Notes: generated by a model from the sequence alone, not told the origin. A stretch of 64,000 nucleotides of DNA from Aureispira anguillae (GCF_026000115.1 NZ_AP026867.1:5867001-5931000); one strand, 5' to 3'; positions 17,950 through 28,084 are shown, counted from the stretch's first letter. Translations and numbers: made by a program.

Positions 17950-18867
17950 TTAGGCTTCTGAATAATTGGTTACTTCTTGGAATACATCTTCAATGGTAGA
18001 TACTTTCTGATGCATTTCTAACAATACCACTTCTTGTTTTACTGCAAAATAAAAAATAGCAGGACGAATATCTTTTTCGCTTTTTGTTGTAACCAAATAA
18101 CTATGTCCTCCCAAAGCTGTTACAGCATGAATTGGTGCAGCTTCTTTAAGCTGCTTCTCATTGATTTTTTTATCAAATGTTACTGTAATTTGTTTTTCTT
18201 TCGAAACATTTTGCTGAAGCATTGCAATCGTATCATTGGCAACCATATTTCCCTGATTGATAATAATTACTCGATCACAAAGTGCCTGTACTTCTTGCAT
18301 AATGTGCGATGAAAAAATTACTGTTTTTTCCCTGCCCAACTCTCGAATAAGTTTTCGTATTTCAATCAGTTGATTGGGGTCTAGCCCAGAAGTTGGCTCG
18401 TCTAAAATTAAAACTTCTGGATCGTGCAACATCGCTTGTGCCAAGCCTACCCGTTGACGATAGCCCTTAGACAAAGACCCCACTAATTTATGTTGTTCTC
18501 TTGTCAAGCCAGTACGCTCTATCATGGTGTCTACTGCCGCCTTCTTATTTTTAACCTTGTGGAGTCCAGCCACAAACAACAGATATTCTTTCACGTACAT
18601 ATCCAAATACAGAGGATTGTGCTCTGGCAGATACCCAATACGTTGCCGAACTTCCATTGGATTGTCCACTACATCATAACCACAAACGTTAATAGAACCT
18701 TCTGTTTGAGGGATAAAACAAGTAATCATTTTCATGGTTGTTGTTTTCCCTGCACCATTAGGCCCCAAGAAGCCCAGTATTTCTCCTTTTTTAGCTTCAA
18801 AACTAATATTATTAACGGCTTTTTGTTCTCCGTATATCTTAGTTAAATTCGATACAGTTACTGACAT
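17950..18867 (-). CDS. gldA: GldA-type gliding motility ABC transporter ATP-binding protein
   Basis: This is a 305-residue ABC ATPase, the normal length. Walker A is GPNGAGKTT (35-43). The signature LSKGYRQRVGLAQAMLHDP is followed by Walker B VLILDEPTSGLDPNQ. The H-loop reads IFSSHIMQEV. The C-terminal extension of about 90 residues ends STIEDVFQEVTNYSEA, as in GldA. GldA works with the permeases GldF and GldG in Flavobacterium gliding; neither is in this window. It sits only 21 bp after the GT39 gene in the same direction, so it is probably co-transcribed with it. Confidence 0.85.
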   Translation of the reverse strand: MSVTVSNLTKIYGEQKAVNNISFEAKKGEILGFLGPNGAGKTTTMKMITCFIPQTEGSINVCGYDVVDNPMEVRQRIGYLPEHNPLYLDMYVKEYLLFVAGLHKVKNKKAAVDTMIERTGLTREQHKLVGSLSKGYRQRVGLAQAMLHDPEVLILDEPTSGLDPNQLIEIRKLIRELGREKTVIFSSHIMQEVQALCDRVIIINQGNMVANDTIAMLQQNVSKEKQITVTFDKKINEKQLKEAAPIHAVTALGGHSYLVTTKSEKDIRPAIFYFAVKQEVVLLEMHQKVSTIEDVFQEVTNYSEA

Positions 18868-18888
18868 ATTTTATGCTTTAATAAAAGG

Positions 18889-20865
18889 TCATTCAAAATT
18901 ATTAGTATCCCCATAAAGAATTTCATTTCCTTTATGAGAAGTGATACTGAAACGATCTAAAAGGATAGCTTGTTTTTCTCGGTTCCAAAAAAAGGCTTTC
19001 ATTTTTAACTTTTTAACATTATCATAAATCTTTTCATGGGCAAAGCGAACCGATAAATACATGCGTTGCCATCCTTGCTTAACGACGGTTTGAGCAGTTG
19101 CATCAACGCCTTTCCAGACTAAAAGGGAATCCTGTTGGTCTCTCAACTCTAGCACCAAAACGCCTCTTGGTTGTACCGCAATAGAGTCTTCTACCCGAAT
19201 ATCCAAAGCAATATCCAAAAATTGATTATTGCGAGGGGTTACAGCAGCCAAATCCATTTCAAAGGTCGGTCCCCACTCTTCTAACATTCTATAATAAACA
19301 TTAGAACGTTCTGTATCTTTCATCAAATTATGTTCGACGATGCCCGTCCACCCCTGTTGCTTTGTCATCACATCAAAGGTCATCTCCGACTCAAAATCAA
19401 TTTCCCAAGCTGTTTTATTCAAGGCTTTTTCTTTCGATAAAATATAATATTCATAATTAATCCCATAACTTTTTTGATACAAGTAAGGATAATAATCCCT
19501 TGCTAGTCGAATATAAGCCTCTGGCAAGGAACCTAGAATAAGATGCGAAGTTACACTATTTTGTACGATCTCCCTAAATTCTAAAAAAGGGATTGGTGGC
19601 TTAAAACTCTTTTGGTGTTCAAAATTGGCTTGATAGGCTGTTTTATAGTACTGTAAATACTGAGGATTCTCTCCTAATACAATGGTAACATCTTCTCTAT
19701 TATGTGCTTCTAAAAATGCTTGACTGTGTTTAATAAAATGTTCATAAGGGTGGGTATGAACCGTGTCATAATGTCTTCTCGTTGTAATGAGTGTCGTGCT
19801 GTTCACGATAAGAATAAGCAATACCATCCCCGCCTTTGCTTGGGTCGATATGCGATCTGGAACAAAGGAAAGTAAAACAAACAATAAATAAGGAAAAGAA
19901 AATAACAAATGAGATTCCCTGAGAATAGGAGATTGATATACCGAATACAAATAGCCAAATATCAAGGGGGTTAAAAACCAACACAATGCCAAGCAACGCA
20001 TTTTATTTTTTTCACCCAACATTGTTTTGCCATACAAAAGGATAGATCCTAAGGTTAATACCAGCATTAATCCCAAACACCAATACGAATAATGAAATAG
20101 ATAAAAGATGTGATTGCTGATAAAACTAGGGGTTGGTATATTATACCATAAATGCCCATCTGCATGCAGCAATTGATAGGTTGTAATGCTAATATGTGGC
20201 ACAAATAAAAGTACCATCAGTATTCCTGATCCTAGGTATTTTAATAGTTGTTCTTTGCTGATCCAAAAGAATCCTGACAAACCAATCAACGCAGCAAAAA
20301 GAAGGCTAAAATAATGGTTGTACATCGCAGCAGCACCCATAACTACAAATCCTAACCAATAGCGTTTTTTGTCTTGTTTTAGCACTAACAGTTGAGTCCA
20401 ACAATAGACCATCACTAAGGTACAAAATAACCCACTTTGATATTGTCTAGCTATATGGCTCCACCAAATTGGAAACTGTAGGGTAGCAAAATAAGCCAGT
20501 GCCAATAGTGCAACTGTTTTAGAAAACCAAAGTGCAGCCACTCGATGAACCAAAACCATAGAAGCAATAGACATCAACAAAAAAGGAAGTTTAATCGCCC
20601 ATTCAGAAGTTCCAAATATTCCCGTCCAATAATAGACAAAAACATACATCCCTACAGGGTGAGAATCTACCAATTTAATATTCTCAATCACAGCTCCTAC
20701 AGAATCATAACTCACCTTTGCCCAAGTACTCAGTTCGTCATTAATAAAAGACCAATCAACGGGATTTCCGACCCTTAATACAATCCCTACCAAGACACAC
20801 AAAAAAATCAGTATGTAATCAATAGACCAACTATTTTGCTGTTTTAAGCTCTTATTCACATTCAT
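18889..20865 (-). CDS. GT39-type membrane glycosyltransferase with C-terminal beta domain
   Basis: At 658 residues, the N-terminal 400 residues carry about ten to twelve hydrophobic segments. The first loop after TM1 holds WSFINDELSTW, the acidic motif of PMT/ArnT-like GT39 enzymes that use polyprenyl-linked sugars. Residues about 410-490 form a soluble periplasmic part. Residues about 495-655 are a jelly-roll-like domain ending AFFWNREKQAILLDRFSI. That end closely resembles the end of the SGNH protein at 21923 (VYVWNKGKQAMLIDDFKV), so a shared module is attached to two different enzymes. It probably adds sugar to a surface glycan or protein. The gap to the next gene is 18 bp. Confidence 0.8.
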   Translation of the reverse strand: MNVNKSLKQQNSWSIDYILIFLCVLVGIVLRVGNPVDWSFINDELSTWAKVSYDSVGAVIENIKLVDSHPVGMYVFVYYWTGIFGTSEWAIKLPFLLMSIASMVLVHRVAALWFSKTVALLALAYFATLQFPIWWSHIARQYQSGLFCTLVMVYCWTQLLVLKQDKKRYWLGFVVMGAAAMYNHYFSLLFAALIGLSGFFWISKEQLLKYLGSGILMVLLFVPHISITTYQLLHADGHLWYNIPTPSFISNHIFYLFHYSYWCLGLMLVLTLGSILLYGKTMLGEKNKMRCLALCWFLTPLIFGYLYSVYQSPILRESHLLFSFPYLLFVLLSFVPDRISTQAKAGMVLLILIVNSTTLITTRRHYDTVHTHPYEHFIKHSQAFLEAHNREDVTIVLGENPQYLQYYKTAYQANFEHQKSFKPPIPFLEFREIVQNSVTSHLILGSLPEAYIRLARDYYPYLYQKSYGINYEYYILSKEKALNKTAWEIDFESEMTFDVMTKQQGWTGIVEHNLMKDTERSNVYYRMLEEWGPTFEMDLAAVTPRNNQFLDIALDIRVEDSIAVQPRGVLVLELRDQQDSLLVWKGVDATAQTVVKQGWQRMYLSVRFAHEKIYDNVKKLKMKAFFWNREKQAILLDRFSITSHKGNEILYGDTNNFE

Positions 20866-20883
20866 GCTTTCTAAACAGGTATC

Positions 20884-21684
20884 TTAAACTCGATTTCCAA
20901 TCAACTGTAAAGTCGTCTTAATTTGAGGATGGGTCATAATAAACCCTGCAACATCTCTAGCCCAAACTTGATAAGCCAATTTAGAAGGGTGCACACCATC
21001 ACTAAAGAAAACCGCATTTTCTGAAGGTACATTAAAGCGTTCCATCCAATCCGTAATAGTGATTCTATTGGAGTAATAATAGGTCTTATTATCATGATGA
21101 ACCAACTTATCCAATTCCTCTGCCAAAATTTCTCCCAAATTGCCCAATATAATTTTAATCAATTTGGTAAAAGCAGGCAACTCTTTAATTGGAGGCATAT
21201 TGATAAATACAATAGGGACATCACTAAATTTGTCCTTTAGCGATTGAATGAGACGTTGTACATCCTTTTTCCATCTTGAAGGGTTGTTTAACTGAAACGT
21301 ATCATTTGCTCCAAGGCCTACCACCACTAAATCAATTTCTTTTTCTGTTATTTGTGGTACAATAGTTTCTTCCACCTTTTTGGCCGTATAACCTCGTTTA
21401 GCATAAACCTTCCATTCAACAGTAGCATTCAACAAAGAGGATAATTCCTTTGCCAAGGTTCCTGTAAATCCTTCTTCATGCGTTTTTACGCCTACCCCTG
21501 CAATGGAGCTTTCTCCAATGGTCAAAATTCTTAAACGCTTATTGATATTATTAGCCACAAATCCCCGAATGCCTTCCGCCTCTGGCAATTTGGGAAATCG
21601 AGCTTTGATTATTCTTGCTTGAAAGTAGATAATAGGAAGAAATGGTATCGCTAGAATTACCTTTAATATATATTTAATGTTCAT
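20884..21684 (-). CDS. SGNH/GDSL hydrolase, membrane-anchored
   Basis: This protein has 266 residues. An N-terminal hydrophobic anchor (ILKVILAIPFLPIIYF, about 7-22) precedes the block I motif ILTIGESSIAGVG (Ser59 as nucleophile). Block III is VVVGLGANDTF and block V is FFSDGVHPSKLAYQVWA, supplying the Asp/His pair. This is a complete SGNH esterase or lipase fold. Lying 18 bp before the GT39 gene and close to an MBOAT/SGNH pair, it probably edits acyl groups on the same surface polymer. The substrate is unknown. Confidence 0.85.
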   Translation of the reverse strand: MNIKYILKVILAIPFLPIIYFQARIIKARFPKLPEAEGIRGFVANNINKRLRILTIGESSIAGVGVKTHEEGFTGTLAKELSSLLNATVEWKVYAKRGYTAKKVEETIVPQITEKEIDLVVVGLGANDTFQLNNPSRWKKDVQRLIQSLKDKFSDVPIVFINMPPIKELPAFTKLIKIILGNLGEILAEELDKLVHHDNKTYYYSNRITITDWMERFNVPSENAVFFSDGVHPSKLAYQVWARDVAGFIMTHPQIKTTLQLIGNRV

Positions 21685-21746
21685 TTTAGTTTCTTTTTAA
21701 TTGCTTACGAATCAACTTTTACGGGAACTCGTATGGGATCGTTCAT

Positions 21747-21793
21747 CTCCCCTAATATCTCTCCTTCATTTCGTATTGACCTGTTTAGGGGAG
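21747..21793. other. Inverted repeat in the gap between the two SGNH genes
   Basis: CTCCCCTAA and TTAGGGGAG are separated by 29 bases in the 238-bp gap. There is no T run, so it is a possible operator or processing hairpin rather than a terminator. Confidence 0.35.
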
Positions 21794-21922
21794 TTTAGCT
21801 ACCAATACATATTGATAATACTTATTTTTTAGGTAGCAAATCCAATTCCAATCTATTTTGATAACATTTCCCAATGTACAATTTTGCTATCTTTCCACCA
21901 ATGATAAGCCACCTGAATTTGC

Positions 21923-23326
21923 TCAGAATTTTAAGAGGGAAACCTTAAAATCATCAATTAGCATAGCTTGTTTACCCTTATTCCATACATAAACTTTGAT
22001 GGTACACCCTGCTAAATTATTGTGATAATTGGTGTTTAGATTAATGCAATTCCATGCTAAAGGATCTAGTGTTTGCTCCATAAATTTTTGTCCTTTCCAT
22101 AAAATTGTTCCTTCTTTATTCTGAATTGAAATCACCAATACAGCATTTGCCTCCTTTTCAGGTGCTTTGCTCTTCATCCAACAGGAAGTACGAATATATA
22201 CGTTTTCGCCCAATAAACTATCTAATGAGTTGATATAGGTGCAGGAATATTGCTGAGGTGGAATAGAATAGGCATTTTGTCCTTCAAAGGCATCATTTTG
22301 AACGAAGGCATTCTGATGAGGAGCTGTCCAAGGGGTTTGAATGGGCTGTTCAAACGTTTGGGAACTTTCCATCAAAACAAGTTCTTTTGCCTTGTTGTTG
22401 CTTTGTTTTTCTAGATGCTGCCTTATTTTTTTCCCGACAAAATGAGACAAATGCTTGGCAGATTTTTGTTCCAAATGATTCCCATCATAAGTTACATAAT
22501 CCGCTCTGTTTTCTATCTCAATCCAAGTTCCTCCCACTGCTTCAAATTGGGCAACAAGGGCTTTTTCTGGATAATAAGCAACTCGTGTTTCTATGGCTTC
22601 AAAATGCTTTGCTGCTGGCGGACGAAAGCCAAATACCTGAATTCCTTGTTGCTCCCATGCTGCTACTTTTTTAATCAAATTTTTTCGAACAGCAGCACTA
22701 AAATCAACTGTAGGATACGTCTTTTCGATATGCCCATATCCCTGCCACTCATTTCTGGGAAATTTATCAGAAGCAATCCAACCATTTAATTTATAATCCT
22801 GATAATATCCTTGTCGCTTTCCTTCATATTCATTGCGCAAAACCGTTGGGCTTGTGGGGTCAAAAAAACTTAAATAAGGATTGATTGTTTTACGTTGCCA
22901 AACCGCTAAAGCAGCTCTATTTTTTTCTTGCCAATGATGTGGATTGGCTAAATTTTCATCGGCCAATGCAGAAGTCGTTATTCCTAGTACAATAATAGGT
23001 TGCTTAGAATGGCTATCCAACAGATTTGCTCCTGCCTCCATAAACGCACTGTCTAAACCCGCAGAAGAAAAACCGTAATTAAATACGCTTAAGGGGGCAA
23101 AAGAGCGCAATTCTTCTTCGACACTTGTAGGATCAATTCCTCTATAAATTCTCGAATCGCCTATAAAAACAACATCAAAGGTCTTTTCGGGGTATGCCTT
23201 ATTACTCCAAAACAAATCTGCAACCATAGAAGATGAAGGTAATTTAGGCAATAAGAGACCTCCTAAGACGACAAAGGCAATCGTCAGTACCAAACTTATA
23301 ATCATTCTCCAATGGTATGGATTCAT
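21923..23326 (-). CDS. SGNH-like acyltransferase partner protein (AlgJ/DltD-like role)
   Basis: At 467 residues it has one N-terminal membrane segment (about 9-29) followed by a periplasmic SGNH-like domain. The motif VVFIGDSRIYRG carries the likely nucleophile Ser58, and DYVTYDGNHLEQKSAKHLS holds the downstream Asp-His pair. Residues about 325-467 are a jelly-roll-like domain shared with the C-terminus of the GT39 gene. It stands 5 bp after the MBOAT gene in the same direction, which is the standard pairing of an O-acyltransferase with its SGNH transferase. It probably acetylates or acylates an exported glycan. Confidence 0.8.
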   Translation of the reverse strand: MNPYHWRMIISLVLTIAFVVLGGLLLPKLPSSSMVADLFWSNKAYPEKTFDVVFIGDSRIYRGIDPTSVEEELRSFAPLSVFNYGFSSAGLDSAFMEAGANLLDSHSKQPIIVLGITTSALADENLANPHHWQEKNRAALAVWQRKTINPYLSFFDPTSPTVLRNEYEGKRQGYYQDYKLNGWIASDKFPRNEWQGYGHIEKTYPTVDFSAAVRKNLIKKVAAWEQQGIQVFGFRPPAAKHFEAIETRVAYYPEKALVAQFEAVGGTWIEIENRADYVTYDGNHLEQKSAKHLSHFVGKKIRQHLEKQSNNKAKELVLMESSQTFEQPIQTPWTAPHQNAFVQNDAFEGQNAYSIPPQQYSCTYINSLDSLLGENVYIRTSCWMKSKAPEKEANAVLVISIQNKEGTILWKGQKFMEQTLDPLAWNCINLNTNYHNNLAGCTIKVYVWNKGKQAMLIDDFKVSLLKF

Positions 23327-23331
23327 TGTTG

Positions 23332-24756
23332 TTAAAATTGAAAATAAATAAATTCTGAAGCCGTTCCTCTAAAAAAGATACACATAAATAATAAAATGGC
23401 TATGGTAATTGTATCATATAATATAGAATGGGTAGCTAATTTGAGTGGTTTATAATTTCGTTTAAGATAGTACCACACTTCTATTCCTACTCCCAATCCT
23501 AAAAAAATTAATGCATCAAAATATTGAGTTGCAATCAATTCTGTTCCTTCTAAATTAGTAGAAAATAATTTTGCTAGAATCTCCATGGCTTGCTCAAAGC
23601 TAGTCGCTCTAAAAAATACCCAAGCAATAACCACTTGAAATAAGACCATTAACCAAGCAAGCAAACGCCCTGCCTTATAAGGATGCAAATATTTAGGCCA
23701 TTGGCTTAGTCGTTCTATACTCAAACAAAATGCATGTATGGCTCCCCAAATAATAAAATTTAAGGCTGCTCCATGCCACAAGCCAGAAATAAGCATGGTC
23801 AACCACATATTTCTATAGGCTTTCCATTTGGAACCTTTGTTGCCCCCCAAAGGAATGTAAAGATAATCTCTAAACCATGTTGATAAAGAGATGTGCCACC
23901 TTGACCAAAAATCACGCAAAGATAGAGCATGATAGGGATGATTGAAGTTACTTTTGAAACGATATCCCATAAGCTTTGCTAATCCTCTAGCAATAGAGCT
24001 GTATCCCGCAAAATCAAAATAAATTTGAAAAGAAAAGGCTAACATGACCATCCACCAATAGAGACAAGAAGGTTGTGTATTGTTATTCCAAAACGATTGA
24101 TTGACAATTGGAGCTAAATTATCTGCAATAACCATTTTTTGAAAAAAGCCATAGGTCATTAACCGCATCCCCAACCAAATTTGAACGGTAGAGGTCTTGG
24201 GGACTCCTTTTAGCTGTTGAAGTATGTCTTTGGCTCGAACAATAGGCCCCGCAACCAATTGAGGAAACATGGATAAATAGGCAAAGAAATGCCAAATATT
24301 TCGTGTGGGCTTAAGTTTGTTGTTGTAAATATCAATCGTATAACTCATCGATTGAAACGTGTAAAAACTAATCCCTACAGGCACCACCAACGAAAATGCG
24401 GGCAAACGCTGATACAAATCTACAGTTATGCCCCAATAGCCCAATACTTCTTCTAAACTCGTAGCGATAAAACCGCTATATTTAAAGATTGCTAAACTTC
24501 CAATATTAACCAGTAAAGAACCAACCAACCACCAGCGTTTTTGGGAAGGCATCCGCTCCATCGCTAAACCTGCACCATAATCGACGAGCCCACTAAAAAG
24601 TATTAAAAAGACAAAACGCCAATCCCACCAGCCATAAAAAATAAAAGAAAAGACAACAATACATACCCAACGGCGTAAGTTCTCTTGTTTAGCCCATGAC
24701 CAGACCAAAAAGAAAAGCATAAAAAACACCAAAAATACAAGTGAATTAAATAGCAC
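23332..24756 (-). CDS. MBOAT family O-acyltransferase (AlgI/DltB type)
   Basis: This is a 474-residue multi-pass membrane protein with the catalytic His region LISGLWHGAALNFIIWGAIH and the second conserved run FWSRWHISLSTWFRDYLYIPLGG. It moves an acyl group across the inner membrane onto an exported polymer. The start is GTG at 24756, giving the family-typical beginning MLFNSLVFLVFF. An in-frame ATG 12 codons later would cut into the first membrane segment. The start lies in one of two copies of a 15-bp direct repeat. It is the first gene of a tight minus-strand run with the SGNH, SGNH, GT39 and gldA genes. Confidence 0.9.
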   Translation of the reverse strand: MLFNSLVFLVFFMLFFLVWSWAKQENLRRWVCIVVFSFIFYGWWDWRFVFLILFSGLVDYGAGLAMERMPSQKRWWLVGSLLVNIGSLAIFKYSGFIATSLEEVLGYWGITVDLYQRLPAFSLVVPVGISFYTFQSMSYTIDIYNNKLKPTRNIWHFFAYLSMFPQLVAGPIVRAKDILQQLKGVPKTSTVQIWLGMRLMTYGFFQKMVIADNLAPIVNQSFWNNNTQPSCLYWWMVMLAFSFQIYFDFAGYSSIARGLAKLMGYRFKSNFNHPYHALSLRDFWSRWHISLSTWFRDYLYIPLGGNKGSKWKAYRNMWLTMLISGLWHGAALNFIIWGAIHAFCLSIERLSQWPKYLHPYKAGRLLAWLMVLFQVVIAWVFFRATSFEQAMEILAKLFSTNLEGTELIATQYFDALIFLGLGVGIEVWYYLKRNYKPLKLATHSILYDTITIAILLFMCIFFRGTASEFIYFQF

Positions 24757-24796
24757 GTTAGATGATTTTTGAGTTGTCCTCTAAATAGCACGTTAG
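24747..24796. repeat. 15-bp direct repeat spanning the MBOAT start codon
   Basis: TAAATAGCACGTTAG occurs at 24747-24761 and again at 24782-24796, 35 bp apart. The inner copy contains the GTG start. The outer copy gives the same GTG-Leu-Phe in a different frame. Confidence 0.7.
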
Positions 24797-24874
24797 CTGA
24801 AATGCTTTTATCCAATCAATAGCATAATTGGTGAGGTTGAAAGGGAGGTACTTTTTTAAGAATAATCTAATATA

Positions 24875-24914
24875 CTACAAAGCTAAAGGTATGGTTACCT
24901 TTAGCTTTGTAGTG
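24875..24914 (-). terminator. 18-bp perfect hairpin after porZ
   Basis: ACTACAAAGCTAAAGGTA pairs perfectly with TACCTTTAGCTTTGTAGT around TGGT. It lies 33 bp downstream of the porZ stop. No strong T run follows, so termination may be partial, or the hairpin may protect the 3' end of the mRNA. Confidence 0.6.
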
Positions 24915-24946
24915 AGTTTTAGTACAAAAAAGAATCGTTGATTGGT

Positions 24947-27289
24947 CTAATTTAGAAATAAGATTTTAGCCACTCCTTTTTGGGTTCCTTCTTCATTAAC
25001 AATAAAGACCAAATAGACTCCTGACTGTGCTCTTCTACCATTATAATCGGTACCATTCCAGATTGCTTGCCCTCCCAAAGCAGTAGTTTCGTACACTAAA
25101 CGACCACTCATATCTGTAATCTTTACATTGGCTTCATCTGCCAAATTAGAAATAGCAATTGGTCCTGAATAATCTGGTTTTACAGGGTGAGGGAAGACAG
25201 TTACATTTTCTTTTTTCATGCGTTTTAGCCCTGTAGTAGCTTCACCTCTAAAAGATTGAATTCCATTGGCAGTAGCAATATAGAGTGTTCCTGTAACGCC
25301 ATCCAACGCCAAATGTTTAACAGCATTGTCAAATAAAGGGCTATTTTCTTTGGTAAAATAAGCCAATTGATCATAGCCATCTGCTGACAATAAAAATAAA
25401 CCATTATTAGTAGCAACCCATTTTCTATTGGCTCCATCTACCGCTATATCAACAATGGTTTCTCCTTCCAATAAATGACCATTAAATCCATCTTGAGTAA
25501 TAATAGGTCTATTGCCTTGACAAGCTCCATCAAAAACATTAGCGGAACAATTAAAAATTACAATACCAGCATCCGTTCCAACCCAAATAGCCCCTTTTTT
25601 ATCTGCCACTAGACATTCTGTTAGGTCATTTGGTAATAAGGTATTGTGTTTACCCAATTGAATCGAACGGTTATCCGTATCATCATCCAAATCACCGCTG
25701 TCAAACACGGTTATTTTTCCTGTAACATGTTTCACCCATTTGTACCCATTTCTATCAATAGCCAAATCCTCAACTGAAACTTCGCTTCTAAAATAAGTAT
25801 TAGAAAAACCTTTCCAAGTTCCATTCAGTCTTTTTACAACTAGACTAACGTCAAAATTCCCTGAGTTAGTCATCCATACATTGCCGTCATCATCAACCGC
25901 CAAGCCCCGCACTCTCGTTCTGGCCTCATCCCCATGGGTTCCATATAATGGAGCATCGCTATGATATTGATCATAGATAGCAATGTTCTCATTTCCGTCC
26001 ATTTCCAACACACCATTCATAAAAGAAGCAACATACAATTTATTATTTTCAGGGTTACTAATTACCCGAATTGCATCATGGAAGGTATCCATTGCGGGTT
26101 TAGTAGAAAAGTTATAGGTTGTCCATTCTCCTTCTTTGTATCTAAAAAATCCCGTTTTGTTAAAGGTAACGGCAATTCCATTATAAAAAGAAGAGGTAAC
26201 CCAAAGCGTTCCATCTACATCAACATGCATATCAGACACCTGATTGGATAGCGGAGCATTCGGCTTTATATGTTTGAAATTTCGGTGAATATACCCTTCG
26301 TCAGCCGCCCAATGTATATTATCTTGATCTATAACAATATCCTTTACCCGCCAAGAACTAGCGTAGTAGTTGGTGTAAATATCATTATTGGCCGTAATTG
26401 TATAATATCTAGGCGTATTGGTTGCAATAATTATTTCCGTTTGGTCATAATTAAGAGTCATATTATAATGAGGAATAAAATCGCCACTTCCTGTAGGTCG
26501 CCAACTCACTACAGCCTGATTGGCTTCTTTGTCAAATCCATTTAGCGGATGCCAGCTTCCATTATAATACTGGAAAAGGGTATCCTTTGCTGCTGCGTAA
26601 ACTTTATTATTAAATTTGATTAAATTTCGAGAAGAATAAGCACTTAAATTTAAACCATAGTTGCTCCCTTGAAACTGCCAAGTTCCAAAATCCAAAAGAT
26701 TTCGACCATCCATAATCCCTCTATATATGCCCTGATTTGTTGCGATAAACAAGGTATCGTCCAATTGAGTACAAGCATTAACATCAACAGGAATAAAAGT
26801 AGTCTGGCTAAATGCATCTATTTCTAAATCATAGACAACCAAACCAAAAGAGCAAGAAAAATAAATTTTCTTTCCTGCATTATAAATGTGATTAATGGAT
26901 TTGTCCCCAATGATATTATTATTATTAAGAATAGCCGATAAGTTCGTTACCATCCCATTATCGTACAATAAATCTATATTTCCGTTAATGTATGCGATCA
27001 CCAAAACATTTTCACTACGATTATACTCTAGTGTCTTTATTCGCATATCACTTAACCCAGAAACTTTATTGAGATGTTCTAACGACTGGTCTTCTTTGTA
27101 TATTTTTAGTATAGCTTGCGTAGAAGCAAAAAATACAGCATCCTCACTTTCTGTTAAGGCAACCATATTTTTATAGGATAAGTGAGAACGCCAGTCCCCT
27201 ATACCCACAGGGTTATCTTGCCCCAAAAGCACAGAAGAAGAAAATATCCCCACAAAAATTAAAAGAAAATAAATTTTACTATACATCAT
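24947..27289 (-). CDS. porZ: PorZ-type T9SS beta-propeller protein
   Basis: At 780 residues it has a signal peptide (about 1-24, ...LLGQ) and then the PorZ N-terminal signature IGDWRSHLSYKNM, with repeated two-component-regulator propeller strands such as TQAILKIYKEDQSLEHLNK, GNIDLLYDNGM and IWVGTDAGIVIFN. Two propellers of about 300 residues each are followed at about 700-780 by a type A sorting domain (VTVFPHPVKPDYSGPIAI, GVYLVFIVNEEGTQKGVAKI). In Porphyromonas, PorZ is part of the attachment complex that adds anionic LPS to T9SS cargo. It lies just before the acyltransferase/glycosyltransferase run, which makes a link to surface glycan supply plausible. Confidence 0.88.
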   Translation of the reverse strand: MMYSKIYFLLIFVGIFSSSVLLGQDNPVGIGDWRSHLSYKNMVALTESEDAVFFASTQAILKIYKEDQSLEHLNKVSGLSDMRIKTLEYNRSENVLVIAYINGNIDLLYDNGMVTNLSAILNNNNIIGDKSINHIYNAGKKIYFSCSFGLVVYDLEIDAFSQTTFIPVDVNACTQLDDTLFIATNQGIYRGIMDGRNLLDFGTWQFQGSNYGLNLSAYSSRNLIKFNNKVYAAAKDTLFQYYNGSWHPLNGFDKEANQAVVSWRPTGSGDFIPHYNMTLNYDQTEIIIATNTPRYYTITANNDIYTNYYASSWRVKDIVIDQDNIHWAADEGYIHRNFKHIKPNAPLSNQVSDMHVDVDGTLWVTSSFYNGIAVTFNKTGFFRYKEGEWTTYNFSTKPAMDTFHDAIRVISNPENNKLYVASFMNGVLEMDGNENIAIYDQYHSDAPLYGTHGDEARTRVRGLAVDDDGNVWMTNSGNFDVSLVVKRLNGTWKGFSNTYFRSEVSVEDLAIDRNGYKWVKHVTGKITVFDSGDLDDDTDNRSIQLGKHNTLLPNDLTECLVADKKGAIWVGTDAGIVIFNCSANVFDGACQGNRPIITQDGFNGHLLEGETIVDIAVDGANRKWVATNNGLFLLSADGYDQLAYFTKENSPLFDNAVKHLALDGVTGTLYIATANGIQSFRGEATTGLKRMKKENVTVFPHPVKPDYSGPIAISNLADEANVKITDMSGRLVYETTALGGQAIWNGTDYNGRRAQSGVYLVFIVNEEGTQKGVAKILFLN

Positions 27290-27596
27290 AAATTCACTCG
27301 GTTTAAATCAGACTAAGAAAGATCTGTTGTATTTAATCATCAACTCATTTTTTTAAATAAGAAGGATTGATATCAAATACTCAAATTTATAAAATTGTAT
27401 AGGTAGATTCTATAGAATGTAGATTTATATTGTTAAGACAAGCCAATTAACTAAATAATGCCCTTAATTCATTTCTTTTAGGAACGAAGGATAGTGCTAA
27501 AATGTTGACGTTAAACAATACATTTTTTATTCTTAAAAAAAGAATAGGTGAACAAAATTCGTAAACCCTAATGCTTTCTAGACCTTATAAACAAAT

Positions 27597-27623
27597 AAAG
27601 AGGACAGCAAAACTGTCCTCTTT
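27597..27623 (-). terminator. Terminator-like hairpin at the end of the structured region
   Basis: A perfect 11-bp stem (AAAGAGGACAG / CTGTCCTCTTT) closes a 5-base loop. On the minus strand it is followed by TTTATTTGTTTAT. No annotated gene ends here, so it may terminate an unannotated minus-strand RNA. Confidence 0.6.
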
Positions 27624-27913
<290 letters not shown>

Positions 27914-28026
27914 GTATTGCCTTTTAATTTAGACGAAAACGGTTTGTCTTGGTCTGTTATAAATGATAAACGACCTCAAAAAAAAAAAGGTTGGGTAAAT
28001 TAAAAAAATACTTTTTTAGGCAAAAA

Positions 28027-28062
28027 AAATCTGCATTGAGACAATTGTCTCAATGCAGATTT
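28027..28062 (-). terminator. Terminator of the PorE-like gene, perfect palindrome
   Basis: A 36-bp perfect palindrome (half AAATCTGCATTGAGACAA) lies 23 bp beyond the stop at 28085. On the minus strand a run of Ts follows directly (positions 28022-28029 read as A on plus). Confidence 0.88.
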
Positions 28063-28084
28063 AAAGAAAAGCGAATACACAAAT

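Noticed and set aside
21685-21922. Possible gene in the gap between the two SGNH genes
   Set aside because: No open frame of useful length; only a weak inverted repeat.
24603-24815. 70-codon frame starting MDKSISANVLFRG
   Set aside because: It overlaps the MBOAT start in another frame and is explained by the duplicated start word.
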